A stretch of DNA of 50,180 nucleotides from Lenisia limosa. Lineage: Eukaryota > Breviatea. The stretch covers positions 1 to 50,180 of the forward strand of contig LPNZ01011129.1 of the NCBI GenBank assembly GCA_001655205.1, given 5' to 3'. How positions within the stretch are numbered: the stretch's first letter is position 1; every line of letters starts with the position of its first letter. Below are positions 25,301 through 37,700 of this stretch, in pieces. Position numbers and translations under genes: made by a program. The notes beneath the pieces are model-generated. The model was not told where the DNA came from and did no database searches. It saw nothing but the letters and a program-made list of their open reading frames with translations.

Positions 25301-28300
25301 GAGTACACTCTCCCAAAAAAAGATTTGGGGCTCGGTTAAGAGTACGTCATGAATCTGGTTTGGCGACCTGCTTTAACCCTCTGATCTGTTTCTTGGCATC
25401 AGACCTTTCCTATGATACCAAATCGAGTAGATTTCTGGAATAGTATCAGAAGTATATCAATATTTTCGTGGCTCTGGAACCTCTAGATATTATTCATGTC
25501 CTCAGATTTTATTTACCCTATGTTCCTGTTTTTTTCAATCAGAGGGAAACTTGAAAATCACTGTATAGGCCCAAGGGTCCGGATATTCTTCCTTCTCTGC
25601 CCATCTCGAGGGTTCGAGAACTGCGTCAACATGTCATCGCCTTCATCCCCACCGCCCTTGCCTTGGTCCAGAATGCGGATTCCGCACTACGAAATGTAAG
25701 TAATATAATTCTTATCATATGAGTATGACCAAATATTGATATGATATTTAGCTATGATGTTTGCACAACATCTCTATCTAACTCGACCTCACATTGCTCT
25801 GCTAAATCAAACTACTCAGGTAGTTTTTTTTTCCTTTTTACAACTAAAAATACTTCAGTTCTCATTAATCTGCTCTTTTCTATTTAAGGATCCAACAGTA
25901 CCATATCAATTCACTTTAAGGACACTGAAAACACCTTCGTTGTTGACCAGGTTCCCGGCCTTCTAGACAGGCCAATTCTTAAGCCGCCTCCCTCTAAAGT
26001 TAGCCTTTGCATGTAGCAATATCATTACGGGGTATAGCCTTTCGTGATTTGACAAATCAAATCAAAGTTACAATTTTGATAACATAGACGTATGTCTCCA
26101 GGATTTAGCCAAGTAACTTGAAGCTTTTTATTTGTTTTTGCTTATTCTTTCTCTTTCACGATGAAGAATTACTTGATTGCCTAAATTACTCCCAAGATAT
26201 CCCGGAAAATTTTACATCTTGCTGTCCGCCTTTTGGCTGAAGTAGCAAACGACGAACACGGCAGAGAGGAGATAATAAAACAGGGGGGACCGTTCAGCCT
26301 TGTTCGGCTTGCATCAAGGGATGGAGGTGGGGATGGTTCTCATCAGTTGTGTTAATTGTAAGGTGCTGAAATTTGCTTCTTTTTTTCTTCATGTTATAGC
26401 TTTTCTTTCAGCTCATTCCCCTCCATAACCTATCACCCCAGGAAGTAAACCAATTTCGTTGGAGGCAGGGAGGGCAATTGCCAATCTCCATGGTGCTTCC
26501 CTTCAAAATGTAAGATTTAGTTTTGAAATGGTTGTATGTTTATGTATGCAGTAGGTCTGTTAATATTAAGATATTTTACGGTATGGGCTACTTAGTGTAT
26601 GAGCTATATAATATGCTGTTCTTCGCAGAGATTTTATTCATATTTTCTTGTTCTCAAAGACCACCCATCATCAACCTTCGTGGGTATTGACAAATTAATA
26701 CAAAGGGATAAGTTATTTCATCTATGCTGTATCGACACAAATGGGACTCTTTTCGGACCTCATCATCACCTCTCTTCCCCCCGATGGGATGCAGTGCTGC
26801 AGAAGCGGCTGGCCTGGGCTTTGATCAACCCTTGAGTGTTGTCAGCCATCAGAGTTTATTTAGGCTTTTTGCTTCACATATTTTCCAATTTTACTCCCCC
26901 CCCCCCCCCCCCANNNNNNNNNNNNNNNNNNNNNNNNNNNNNNNNNNNNNNNNNNNNNNNNNNNNNNNNNNNNNNNNNNNNNNNNNNNNNNNNNNNNNNN
27001 NNNNNNNNNNNNNNNNNNNNNNNNNNNNNNNNNNNNNNNNNNNNNNNNNNNNNNNNNNNNNNNNNNNNNNNNNNNNNNNNNNNNNNNNNNNNNNNNNNNN
27101 NNNNNNNNNNNNNTGAAAAAAATAAAAAGTGATAAAAGTTGTATTTTTATGAACAGAATTAAAACAATAAAAGGGACGTTTTTTAAAAGAGCCACCCTTT
27201 ATTAGACAAGCCGATTTCCACTGCATTATTTTTTCTCTGTAAAACTCTCATTTTTTTAGGCAGTCGTAGGGCTACTTTCGCTGGTACACCGCATATCGAC
27301 CTTCCTCATGAAATTTGCCCTCCCCAGGTTTGGGTTTTTCTTTAATAAATTCTCCGTTTTTAGTGAGATTACCATCTTTCCGAGGTTCGTAATTGTATAG
27401 TATATTTCTTCTCAGGCGTTTGTTTCTAAAATGGCCTTCACCCCTCTCCCAGGTGTTCCACCCTGAAGATCCTATTGATATTGAGGCTGCCTCCCCAGAC
27501 TTACAGGATTGGAGGTTGGCTAATATATCCCAAGGTGTTAGCACTGCGAGTTGGGTTGATTCCGGGCTTTCTTTTTTGTTTCATAAATTTTACAAAATCC
27601 CCACAGCCGAGCCTCCCCTTTATCCCCTAACCTCACTCATCTTCTTCCATCCCCTCACCTCCAGTCGAGCCCTATGCTGGCCTCGCGATTGGCTGACAGC
27701 GGACGTTCCATCGGTCCACCGCGTCATTGCAATTGAATACCCGGCCAACTTCACAAAATGGGAGTCTGCGTGTGACACGCTCGAGGCGCGCAGTAGGGGG
27801 GGGGGGCACTTGCTTTTGTCTTTAGAAAAGATAAGGGAGCATTGAATAAAAGGGGGAAGGTGAGTCATTTCTAAGGCATAGAACTCCTTAGATACCCCTT
27901 TTTTTAAAAAAAACAAGTGACACCCCTCGTGTTTAATGGTAATTCCCATTTTCACCCCCCTCCCCCAGAGGAGTTGGTTTTGGACTTTTTTTTTTTCATA
28001 AATTTTCCCTTTTCACCCCCCACCCCGACCAGGTCGGAGGCTGTCGCACCAGCTCGAAGCAGCAGACATTGGTACCTCGCGAGACTGCGCTTTCCTCTGT
28101 CATAGCCTGGGTGGACTGGTCACTAAGTCTGCACTCATCCACAGCTTCCATAATGGTGGGTGTCTTGATTGATTGTGTTCTTATATCATAAAAAACACAG
28201 CTCCACTGGTGAATCTCTAAATTTCTCCTATTTTATTCCCCCTTTCCCAGAATCCAGCCTATACAATCGAACTCGAGGGGTGGTCTTCTTCAGTACACCT

Positions 28301-30443
28301 CATAGGGGCTCCCCACTAACTGAGGTACGTATTTGTGACATGAGCTTAAAAGGAATTATTTCATTTTTGTTTCTCAGCTTAAAGGGGTTTTTCGTTTCTG
28401 CTCATCATTTGATTTTCTGGAGCCAAATTTCTTTATTTCTCATTGCTATATCTATTGTATCAAAGATGTGTCAAAATTTGACCTTTTTAGATGATGAACT
28501 TCAAGCCCTTTGAATGGATTGTGAACCCCTCTGATGTTGGTGGAGGGCTGCGTATTCTATTGTCTCCTTTATAAAGGGTCACCATAAAGCACACAAATTG
28601 CAAATGCTACTGATTGAAAAAATAATCATATACTATCGAAATATCATATATCTTATATTATGCATATATATACATGTATATAAATAGTATTTGATATCCT
28701 TTGTCTATTGTACGATACAAAGCATAGTCCCCATGATGTTTTAACACCAAAGGCGGCGGAAGATCTCATGACGGGAGCCGAACACATCACCGCTCTTCAT
28801 GAAGAGTTCTGTAGAATAGCTGGTGGGAGTATGAGGATATCTTTTGAGGAGTGTGGTGGTGGGGTGAAAGATTGCATGTGGAGGGTGTCGGAGTAAACGA
28901 AGATATTTTTTTAATCGGTATAATCACTCCATCTAAATTCCAAACAAAAACATAAAACAGAGCTTCAAAATGATGTGATATTTTTCATGTCAGTAATTAC
29001 TTGTTTAGTGTGAACATGTTCCATTCATTATTATCTCATAATTCAGGCCAGCGGGATGATGTTTTGGTGGATTGTTCTGTGGTGCAAAGCCACCGATGCC
29101 TTGCATCTGGGAGCTTCTCAGATATGGTGGGTACATGATTGGGAGGGTGGGTTCTGTAGCTGACCTATGTAAATAGATCCTCATTCTTTTATTATTCAAT
29201 TCATATTCAACTGGGATTTTAGGCATTTTGTTCTTCCTGAATAGTATATGCATATATTGTGAGTCCCCCTGATGGCTTTCTGGCACATCTTTCAGCAAAT
29301 ATATTGAGCCAGTTACTGTCAACAAACAGTGACATGACCTTACTTCTATGTTTTACCATTAAAGGAAGAGAACCGATGGTCCATCAAAACAATTCGACCA
29401 AAGCTACCTGGTGAGGGTTAGGCTATTGGAGGAGAGGGGTAAGAATAAGATTGTGATGTACTAGATGTTAAAGGTAACAATAGCCAGTTCATAAATGAGT
29501 GCCTGTAGTGTTTTTTTTTTTTGAATTAATCAACATTGCTCGATCGTCTTAAGGCTGATTATAGTGGTCAAACATGACATTGTTTTCTTCTTTTTTTATC
29601 CCTCATCCAGAACAAGGCACTGAACAAGAGGACAGAAATGGTATGTGACCCCCCCTTCTCGTGCTTCTATTTCACACCTCACTCCACCCCAAACAGTTCC
29701 CATCCCAATTGTCCTTTCCATTCATTATTTACCGCTGCATGCAGAACCACATTCACCAACACATCCTTTCAACATCCCATCACCAACACTTCTTCCATAT
29801 CTTCAACATCCCATCACCAGCACATTTTTCCACACACCATTCACCCATCAGACTACCCCAACGATGATGACAGGTTAGTCGAACGTTTAGACTCAGTTCT
29901 CCCCGCGCCGCCTTTGGAAGACTCTGAGCAACAGTCAAAGGCTGATCCAAATGCCAACCCCGGGCCGGCTATCATAGTTCGCCCTTCAGGTATCGGAGAG
30001 GCTCTCTACCAGACCCCAAACACCCCGCTGAGCCTCTTGCGAAATTCAATATCGGCACGTGACTACTGGTTACGTCGACGCCTCACGCATGGTCGTAGGG
30101 CACCCGGACAGATTGGACCCGGGATTGCCGTTATATCATTTGGCGAATCCAGAGACACCATATGGGCTCGGCTCTCGGGTGCCAAATTGACTACTTATGT
30201 GGGTAGCTCTGTACTGGGTATCCCATTACACAAAAGTACAACATGCTCTATGTTGTAAACTATTTGATATTTAATCAGTACGTGATTATTGAATGCCCTG
30301 GGTATTTCTTTGTCAGACAGTTTATCTGTATTTATCAAGGATATAATCTTCCAGCTTGTGCCATGGTGGAGCGCGGACCCTGGCTTTGGCCCGTTTTTTA
30401 TGATCCCATGTGACCACATTTCGGGCTGTAAAATGCCATCGAG
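22322..30443 (+). CDS. SERAC1: SERAC1-like protein: N-terminal membrane helix, ARM-like middle, serine lipase domain
   Basis: SERAC1 is a mitochondria-associated protein needed for phosphatidylglycerol remodelling and sterol trafficking. Exons: 22322-22348, 22487-22545, 22829-22915, 23247-23337, 24003-gap, 24285-24344, 24543-24593, 24807-24851, 25085-25175, 25569-25695, about 25889-25945, 26197-26326, 26442-26509, 27260-27327, 27453-27514, 27665-27792, 28033-28155, 28251-28324, 28491-28535, 28753-about 28822, 29365-29410, 29611-29640, 29852-30198, 30355-30443. Visible: a helix near the N-terminus (KVLLLGGAVVLSV), ARM-like LHLAVRLLAEVANDEHGREE and AGRAIANLHGASLQN, then lipase-domain landmarks: CWPRDWLTADVPSVHRVIAI, nucleophile elbow CHSLGG, RTRGVVFFSTPHRGSPL, and C-terminal VPWWSADPGFG...IPCDH. 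The oxyanion HG segment probably lies in the gap at 26914-27113. The final exon and stop are not resolved. Exon 25889 and the 3' end of 28753 are uncertain. Confidence 0.88.
26783..26913 (+). mobile_element. Introner-like element copy, sense, cut by gap
   Basis: GATGGGATGCAGTGCTGCAG, GGCCTGGGCTTTG, CAACCCTTGAGTGTTGTCAG, TTTTCCAATTTTACT and a long C-run match the family from its 5' end to its 3' C-run. It lies in an intron of the SERAC1-like gene and runs into the N gap at 26914. It gives the longest view of the element (about 130 bp plus C-run). Confidence 0.8.
27547..27612 (+). mobile_element. Degenerate introner-like fragment
   Basis: The matches GAGTTGGGTTGATTCCGGGC, a T-run and TTTCATAAATTTTACAAA follow the family order. 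The segment is in the intron between exons 27453-27514 and 27665-27792 of the SERAC1-like gene, but about 50 bp before the acceptor. Confidence 0.5.
27968..28032 (+). mobile_element. Introner-like fragment at 3' splice site
   Basis: GGAGTTGGTTTTGGAC, a T-run, TTTCATAAATTTTCCC and a C-rich run end in GACCAG, the acceptor of exon 28033-28155 that encodes the lipase nucleophile elbow. It is sense, with the same order as the full copies. Confidence 0.65.
29365..30140 (+). other. Lineage-specific insertion in the SERAC1 lipase domain
   Basis: In human SERAC1 only a few residues separate the helix matching GAEHITALHEEFCRIAG (exon 28753) from the strand matching IAVISFGESRDTIWARL (exon 29852). Here about 120 extra residues intervene, from exons 29365-29410, 29611-29640 and most of 29852-30198. 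They are acidic, then basic (LERLDSVLPAPPLEDSEQ, DYWLRRRLTHGRRAPG). The exons join in phase, so this is part of the protein and not a misread intron. Confidence 0.6.
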
Positions 30444-31521
30444 GTAGGAACTCGGCCTAATAACATTTTGTATGTATGCTATGTACATGCGAAACTGGTT
30501 AGATGTTTTGCTTTAGGAGCTTTCTCCACTATCACCCATTATCACTATCAAGGCGTGATCAGACTTATCGACGTGTTGCCTCTTTTCTTCGCTTCATTTC
30601 ATAACTGGAGTAATGGAGAACTAATTAAATGGTATAAGGAAACAATCTGTCATGGCAACTTCAACTCCTGGCAGTGCATTGTCGTGCCCTTTTACTCTTT
30701 AGTTGGACTTACCCCTTTTAGATGCTCTGGGTCATTTATCTTCTGTTCTGTTCTATCATGTTTCCCTTTCTGTCATTATGTTGTATTATTTATTCTTGTA
30801 ATTGAAACGGTCTCAGTCAACACTCAACAAATACACATACAATACTACTACCTACACAACTATTGGCAAGCGACAGAAGAAGTACTCTCTGCAGAGTGAG
30901 TAACCAAAGGCAACGTGTTGCAAAAGAAATAACAAGGGGGGAGGGATGTAGAAGACGCCTCATAAACAAAATACACACTTTCTTAACATATACTAGCTAT
31001 TAAGCTCATTGTCTATCTGAATGAGATCCGACTAAATTTGGAATAGTCAGCGAAGAGCGCAAAAAGAGAAAAAAAACAATGAAACCAAAGCACACCTTGA
31101 ATGGTGAGAATGAGAATATATTGATAAATGTAAAAGAAAGTGCGTTATTTAAAGAAGTAGGTATTTTTATAAGTTAGAGGGAAGCCTTGTAAGGGGTGTG
31201 ACTTAGAGGGAAGCCTTGTAAGGGGTGTGACTTAGAGGGAAGCCTTGTAGGGGGTGCGAGTTCTAATACTATCCGACATACTCTCGCGTGCCACTTAGGT
31301 CGTTGAGAAGTCCGCCAGGTCTGAATGGGGTCAGGGAAAAAATATTTAACGTTTTTTCACTTTATTGGACTAGGGCAAGACCTGGCAGTTTGTACACAAA
31401 AAAAACACGCAAGTTTGGACCTTTATCTCAGCCTTCGGTGATAATCAATAGCGTTGAACAAAAAAGACTACAAAATTTCGGCTAGAGCTACGATTTTGAA
31501 AACGTCGATGGCACCCCACAC
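30444..31521. other. Convergent region, 3' end of SERAC1-like / lectin-like A
   Basis: This should hold the last exon(s) of the SERAC1-like gene (the last firm exon ends in phase 2 at 30443) and the 3' end of lectin-like A. A frame at about 30818-30897 ends VLSAE then TGA, but its phase does not join 30443. For lectin A, a possible final exon at 31445-31481 joins in phase and ends in TGA, but carries no lectin motif. A 29-bp tandem array lies at 31174-31260. Confidence 0.4.
31174..31260. repeat. 29-bp tandem repeat, 3 copies
   Basis: Copies at 31174-31202, 31203-31231 and 31232-31260 share TTAGAGGGAAGCCTTGTA. The first two are identical and the third differs at three positions. The array is intergenic, between two convergent genes. 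Confidence 0.92.
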
Positions 31522-34446
31522 CTGAGACTGACAACATTCTCTGCTCCTGAATTTGGCTCTCCACTACTAAACCTGAAATGGTAAGACAGAGATAATGAGA
31601 AATGTGGGAGGGGAATGGGGGAATGTCATCAAGCTGTATATAACTCATATGACTATTTCAATGGTTATTTCTAATTTCCACAGTATCCTATCAATGTATT
31701 ATGATGATTATATGATATATTACATCAAAAATTATGAATATAGGTTTGTACCCTGCAGTATTTCTTCACCCCTAATGGTTGCTCGTATCTGTTATTGCTT
31801 GTTTTTTTATTGTTTCTTTTTTTGTTTGTTTGGAGTTTCAGATTTTTAGGTTCGTGATTAGTACCTTTACGCCAATATTCTTCATCGAAATTTCCTTGGT
31901 TTACCCCCCCAAGCATACATGGGGGTATCAGTCTGAAAACTCGGTCCATAGGTAGTGGTACCTTCAGTGTAAAAGATGTCACCTTCTTGCGTGACATATG
32001 TGCCCTAGGAAGTGAAATAACAGACTCATTCGGAATTGGCACTTTTATCGAAAAAAAACAATCGTTTGCCAAAATCAGTGGCGCCTCTCATACCTAGGGC
32101 TTCCCTAAGGTCCCAAAAAAATGCCGAATCTCTCGATAAATATCATATTTAAACGGTCTTTTTCGGACTGCAGGGAAGCATTACTCATACCTCTAATGCA
32201 TCGTCATCCGCTCCAAGAAAATAGTAGACTGAAGGAGCGGGATCACTTCCGAAAATCACTTATTGGTAAGATTTATGAGTTACTACAACAACAGGAGTGT
32301 CTGAGTTGTAGGTAATTCCTTCCTTTGTTATCAAAAAACAAACAAAACCGTGTGTAACACGCACCCAAGAAACCATCCCCCCCACCAATACTATTGTCCA
32401 TAAATGTTCGCATTGTATTGGCTTCAGTCTGTGTCCGGGGGAACGCTATTGTGCCCTGGGGGGGGGGNNNNNNNNNNNNNNNNNNNNNNNNNNNNNNNNN
32501 NNNNNNNNNNNNNNNNNNNNNNNNNNNNNNNNNNNNNNNNNNNNNNNNNNNNNNNNNNNNNNNNNNNNNNNNTTGGAACGGAAGGTTTCTAAAAATTCCT
32601 CCAGGTTCTAAAATGGTATATTATCATTTGTTTGCAATTGAAAGCGAGGATAAAAACTCAAATGCAAATGGGATTGGATACAACCTTGAGAACTCATTCA
32701 GAGAGAGCTACCAGCTAGTTTGTAATGTAAGTCAACGTGAAGTAAATATCACTAAACAAGATGCTTATCAAGAAACGTTTTGTTTGGATATCGGAGCGTC
32801 TGCCTAGCCCCACATTGAGATTGACACAGAAGGCCGTGGCAGCAGTGTAGCTCAGAGCTGTCGTGACTGCGAGAATACAGTCGGTTCCTGTTTCATGTAC
32901 GAAGCCGTGGGGGACGTAGGTATGGCATGGCTGGATATAAGGAAAGAAATGGGGGCAGGGGGGGGGGGNNNNNNNNNNNNNNNNNNNNNNNNNNNNNNNN
33001 NNNNNNNNNNNNNNNNNNNNNNNNNNNNNNNNNNNNNNNNNNTTGGCTAACAACACACGAGGGTTGAGAAAAATAAAACAAACAAAGCCCAGTCCAGTCG
33101 CTTCTGCAGCGCCGCATCTCATCACTCCAGTCGAATTTCATATTATGATAAAGAATCGGCAAATTCGGTTTTAATTGATGAATTCTCTTCTTCTCTGTAG
33201 TGAAACTCTCTGACTGATGACACAATCACTCACATGGTATTGGTTAAGAACGGCCTGCTGAGCATCGAGTCTCGCTTTCAAGGCAACGTTCTAACACATT
33301 ACCAAACAGAAATGCAGGGGAAAGAATGTTGAAAGATTACAACAACCCATCTTTTTATTGATCAAAAATGCTAAGGATGAGGATGATGATCATAAAATTT
33401 ACAATAAGAAATACTAATATGATATGCAACTGCTGACAAATAATTTGTTATTTCATAAACAAGCTTTAAAATGTAGCAGTGATACTTGTTCAAAAGTTTT
33501 TAAAAGATAAAAGACATCACACCACCACTACTGACCCAACTTCTCACCTCTGCAACAACTTCGCTCAGAAGGTCGATCTTGATAGAGGGGCTCAGCGTGA
33601 GACTAAAAGTGTGAATATGTAGAAGTGTGAAATAAAAACGGTAGTATCAAGCCGAAGCCTTACAAATCATTATACTGAAAACAGTACGTCTTTATTAGTA
33701 ATCACCTACCATGGTGTGGCGGTATACCTAACCTCAAAAACACATCAAATTTTCATTACATGCAAAAACACAATACAAATTCTGCTGGAAGAACTTGACA
33801 AATAAAAACAATTCCTCATCGTTGTACCTGACCAGTACCCCAAATACATACCTGCTTTGAACGTCAAGATTTTCAATGCGATGGGAGCCGCTCTGTTGAA
33901 ATAAGATAGAGCCACAAATAAATCCAAAAAATAATATATGACAGGGTAAGAGATCTAAAGTCACTCACAATGATTCAAATCCCCAAACATTGAGCGCTCC
34001 TGTTGGGTCTAGTACTACTGCCTGAGGAATAAGTGGGGTGAGTGCACAACAGGGTTGACAGGGGGGGTCATATTGTACTTCATACCAAGTCAGGAGGCCT
34101 ATGTGACAAAATGACACAAAAGAAGGGGAGGTGAAATGAGAAAGAAAACAAAGGTACAACAGCCCAAAGTGGCAGAAGGGTGTGACAAAGTGGCAGAAGG
34201 GTGTGACAAAGTGGATGACCGGGCAAACACTTCATAACATACGCGAAAAAAAAAAGAGGGGGGGGGGGGGNNNNNNNNNNNNNNNNNNNNNNNNNNNNNN
34301 NNNNNNNNNNNNNNNNNNNNNNNNNNNNNNNNNNNNNNNNNNNNNNNNNNNNNNNNNNNNNNNNNNNNNNNNNNNNNNNNNNNNNNTACCAATGACAAAG
34401 ACACAATTGAAAGGAGCAGACAGATTGTCAATAGGGGATTGAACAT
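31522..34446 (-). CDS. Secreted C-type-lectin-like protein A
   Basis: Exons: 34446-gap (signal peptide MFNPLLTICLLLSIVSL), 33969-34021, 33852-33892, 33548-33602, 33234-33290, 32814-32930, 32386-32455, 32191-32258, 31919-32004, 31522-31572. After the signal peptide come a short beta-rich part (SLTLSPSIKIDLLSEVVAE) and a likely coiled-coil stretch (NVALKARLDAQQAVLNQ). A C-type-lectin-like fold follows, with landmarks in the usual order: CHTYVPHGFVHETGTDC, AATAFCVNLN joined to GTIAFPRT, NTMRTFMDNSI, YYFLGADD, EGDIFYTEGTT and FSSGEPNSGAENVVSL. The EPN sugar-binding tripeptide is kept. The cysteine usual after EN is a valine. N-terminal exons partly lie in the gap at 34271-34386. The C-terminal exon is unresolved. 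It is a paralogue of the divergent gene at 34745. Confidence 0.82.
32095..32182. mobile_element. Hairpin (MITE-like) element, diverged copy
   Basis: TAGGGCTTCCCTAAGGTCCC opens and CTTTTTCGGACTGCAGGGAA closes the element, matching the arms and the CTCGATAAATATCATATTTA centre of the copy at 39727. It fills about half of the 186-bp intron between exons 32191-32258 and 31919-32004 of lectin-like A, starting 8 bp from the donor. The matching intron of paralogue B has no such element, so it inserted after the duplication or was lost from B. Confidence 0.65.
33043..33125 (-). mobile_element. Introner-like element copy, sense, 3' part in gap
   Basis: On the minus strand this reads GTGATGAGATGCGGCGCTGC, TGGGCTTTGTTTG and CTCAACCCTCGTGTGTTG, then enters the gap at 32969-33042. 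The far side of the gap is a C-run leading to the acceptor (TTATATCCAG) of exon 32814-32930. It is in an intron of lectin-like A, and the intron of paralogue B at this place has no copy. Confidence 0.75.
34168..34209. repeat. 21-bp tandem duplication
   Basis: Two exact copies of AAAGTGGCAGAAGGGTGTGA plus C lie at 34168-34188 and 34189-34209, in the N-terminal intron region of lectin-like A. Confidence 0.9.
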
Positions 34447-34744
34447 GGCTGATCCGGTAAGCTAAAAAAAGAGTACGGTTCGTTCACACCAAGTGGGTAG
34501 TGGTCTAGGTCTAGCTGGGTGTTAGATTTTGACACTTTGAACCAGGGCGAAGCCGAGTAGTTACTTCAGAAGTTCAATCAAGGTTCAGTCAGAGTGGTCA
34601 GAGTGGATTTTTGATTTTTGAAAAACTTTAAACTAGTTGGATGGACGAATAAATAATATCCGACTACTACTCTTTCCCTTCCCAGTGTTCCCAGTCTTCT
34701 TCCTCTTCTCACTTAGCTTCTTTGGCAGTTTTAGGTAGGTGCTA
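34447..34744. promoter_or_regulatory. Divergent intergenic region between the two lectin paralogues
   Basis: 298 bp lie between the two signal-peptide ATGs (34446 minus, 34745 plus). Because the paralogues are head to head, this is a candidate shared bidirectional promoter. I see no clear internal palindrome that would mark the fold-back point of an inverted duplication. Confidence 0.5.
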
Positions 34745-37700
34745 ATGTTCAAGCCAGTAGGTTGTCTGTTTCTTCTTGTATTGGTGTCCCTCTCTCTGGT
34801 ATGCGGTAATATTATTAGTTGTTCAATGATTGGTGACGTGGCCTCCTATTGTCAACTGCTTCTCTGTACTGTCTTGACGATTTTATTAATACATCAATAA
34901 ATTTGCAATAAATAAAAGTTGTTAAATTTATAAACTTTTAAATCATAACCAACAATAGCGGTTTTTCTTCCCTGAATGGTTCTAAAATATTGCATAATGG
35001 ACTGATTAGAAGTCCCAATCCACTTTTCCTTTTCCAGGGCAAAGCTCTCTTTCTTTCCGGAACGAACCGGAGTAATTCAAATCGTAGATTATAACTTCAT
35101 TGATCATTGCGTTCCTGGAACTCTTTCTTTATTAATGATTACTCAGGGCTCCATTCTTGACACGTCTACTACCGGCACTATCCAGGTTTGGAGAGGGGGG
35201 AGGGGGGTAAAATTGGAAACTTTTGAAAAAAAAAAGCCCAAAATCAACTTTGTTGGCTGGCAAGACACGAGGGATGAGGACAAATGTGCATATGCTTCAT
35301 GTTACTTTATGTACGTAGTTATGAAAATTAGGGTGAATTAATGCATATCATATGAAAAATATCATAATTTTAGGCATGTATAAACCAGTATCAAAATGGT
35401 TTTGTAGGAAATACGGAAGAGATCGGACATTTGAAAATAACCAATTGACCAAATTCCTTTAGGTTGACTCGCAACAAGTACAGAGCCTTGAAGTTGTTAA
35501 CAGGTAGGGGATTTTGTTATATGCTTTGACAAATCCATCATAGTAATATGATGTATTTTATAGTACTTATGATATCATACATAATTATGTTGTATATTTT
35601 AATACCAACACCTCTGAGCCCTTTAAGTCTCACTCTGAGCCCATCTATCAAGACCGACCTTCTGAGCGAAGTTGTTGCTGAGGTGAGAAGTTGGGCTAAT
35701 TGTGCACTATTCTGTTGAGCCGCTATATGTTTGAGAGAGGAAGGTGACAGGTGTAAGTTTTTTTTGCATCTAGCTGAGATTGCCTTCTTTGAGTAATGAG
35801 AAAGAGAGCGAAACTTGTATTTATATGAATTATATAAGAGAGGGGATTTTTGTTTATTTTCTTCGAAATACTCTCCACAATTTTGAATTAGCATAGCTTT
35901 CAGTGTTTTCATGCACCAGAATGCTGCTCTGAGGGAGACAGTCGAAGTACTAAAGACAACATTGAACAGATTTCACGTGAGTAGGGATTATCAACGCTGT
36001 GGGGGCAAATATATTTTTGAAAAGCCTGGCGGAGGCGTTATACAGTATTTAAGAGTGAAAAATTCGTTCTCAGAGACCTTTCAAACGGAATTCCAGGCAC
36101 ACCCATATCTGCCTCATAATCAGTTCTGAAGAAATATTGAGCATTATCCCCGATTGAATCGTTCTTGGACTTTTCAATTGCTTGTCTTCCTCTCTTCCTT
36201 CTGATGCTTTGAACATGATTCTTGTTCATATTCGTTCATTGTTTGACGGATTTTGAAGCTTGTGTTCAGAATGTATTTTTGTGAATGGTACTTTCTGCTG
36301 AATACTCGAGTTCCAGCGTCATTTTCTCCTTAGCCTTTTGCAGATGATGTTGATAATGAGTGGTCAAGCGATCTTTCTTGAATGATTCTCGAAAAATTTG
36401 CTGAAGGAACTTTACGATCTCTAGTCTTCAGTTTAGTGTTAAGGAATACAAAAGAGTAGCACAAATATGCACAATCTTTTTGGCCCCACAGCGATATTTG
36501 TAAATGCGCTATTTTCCAAGTGAATCCTAATCTAGTATATATTAATATGTGTGTTGTCCTTTTTCTGAGAGCAAAATGAAGCCTTTATACTAATCGGTAA
36601 CAGTATCATCAATAATAGTTGAATCATTCTTAAACGCTTTAATTATTTTCCAACGCCTTACCTTACGCAACCTTCCAGCCATGCCACACATACCTTCCTT
36701 ACGGCTACATTCATGAGACTGGAACCGACTGTATTGTTGCAATCACGACTGATATGACCTACGCTGCTGCCACGTCTCATTGCATCTCTCTCAATGTTAG
36801 CCCTCGAACCACATAGTTTTTCTTTGGCTCAGTCTGTTTTCGTTTTTCCAAGCTGTGCTAATTTGTCAGGGACAATATTTTCATTTTATATGTATTTGGT
36901 GATACCTAAGAGAATTTGAATGTGTCTTCTTCCAGTTGCTTGGCTATTTCACCGGTCCAGGGAACAATGGCTTTCCCCCGCACATCTGCTGAAGCAATTA
37001 CTATACGGTCACTCATGGATGATAGTCTTGGTATGCTCCTTTATATGATATCCATATTGGCTTACAAAGAAAGGTTAATAATATATGCATCAAGAATTTA
37101 TTCTCTACACAAGCACTTACCAAAACAGTTACTTATGAGAACGTCACCAGTCTTCCAATTTACTACTATTTGGGAGCGGATGACTATGTAACTCAGGTGT
37201 GTAGACAAGTTAGGATTGAATGCTATGTGCTACCAGTAACATCAAATCAACTAATACCTTTGAAACTTTATCTTTCTTTCAAGCATAAAAGTCTTCACTC
37301 CCTCAGGGCACCTATGTTACTCAGGAAGGTGACATTTTCTACACTGAAGGAACCACATCATATGGAGCAAAATTTCAAACGGACACTCCCTTGTGGGTCA
37401 TCTATTCTCTGTATCATTTATAGAAAGTAATAGTATGAATGGCTTTGTCGCAACTGGTATTCCTAATTTCTTCTGTGACATTTCAGCTTCAATACAGGCG
37501 AGCCCAATAATGTTCTCGAGAATGTTGTTGCCCTCAGGTTGGCCTTGGGGAGTTAACTTTATGAAATACACGCAAAACCCAAAATCAACTCTGATTGGCT
37601 ATGGGAGCGGTTAATTGCTATCACTAAACTTGAAATTATAATACTTTAACCATTCAGATCAGATGGATTACTGAACGATTACCGAGGGTCGTACGAGTGG

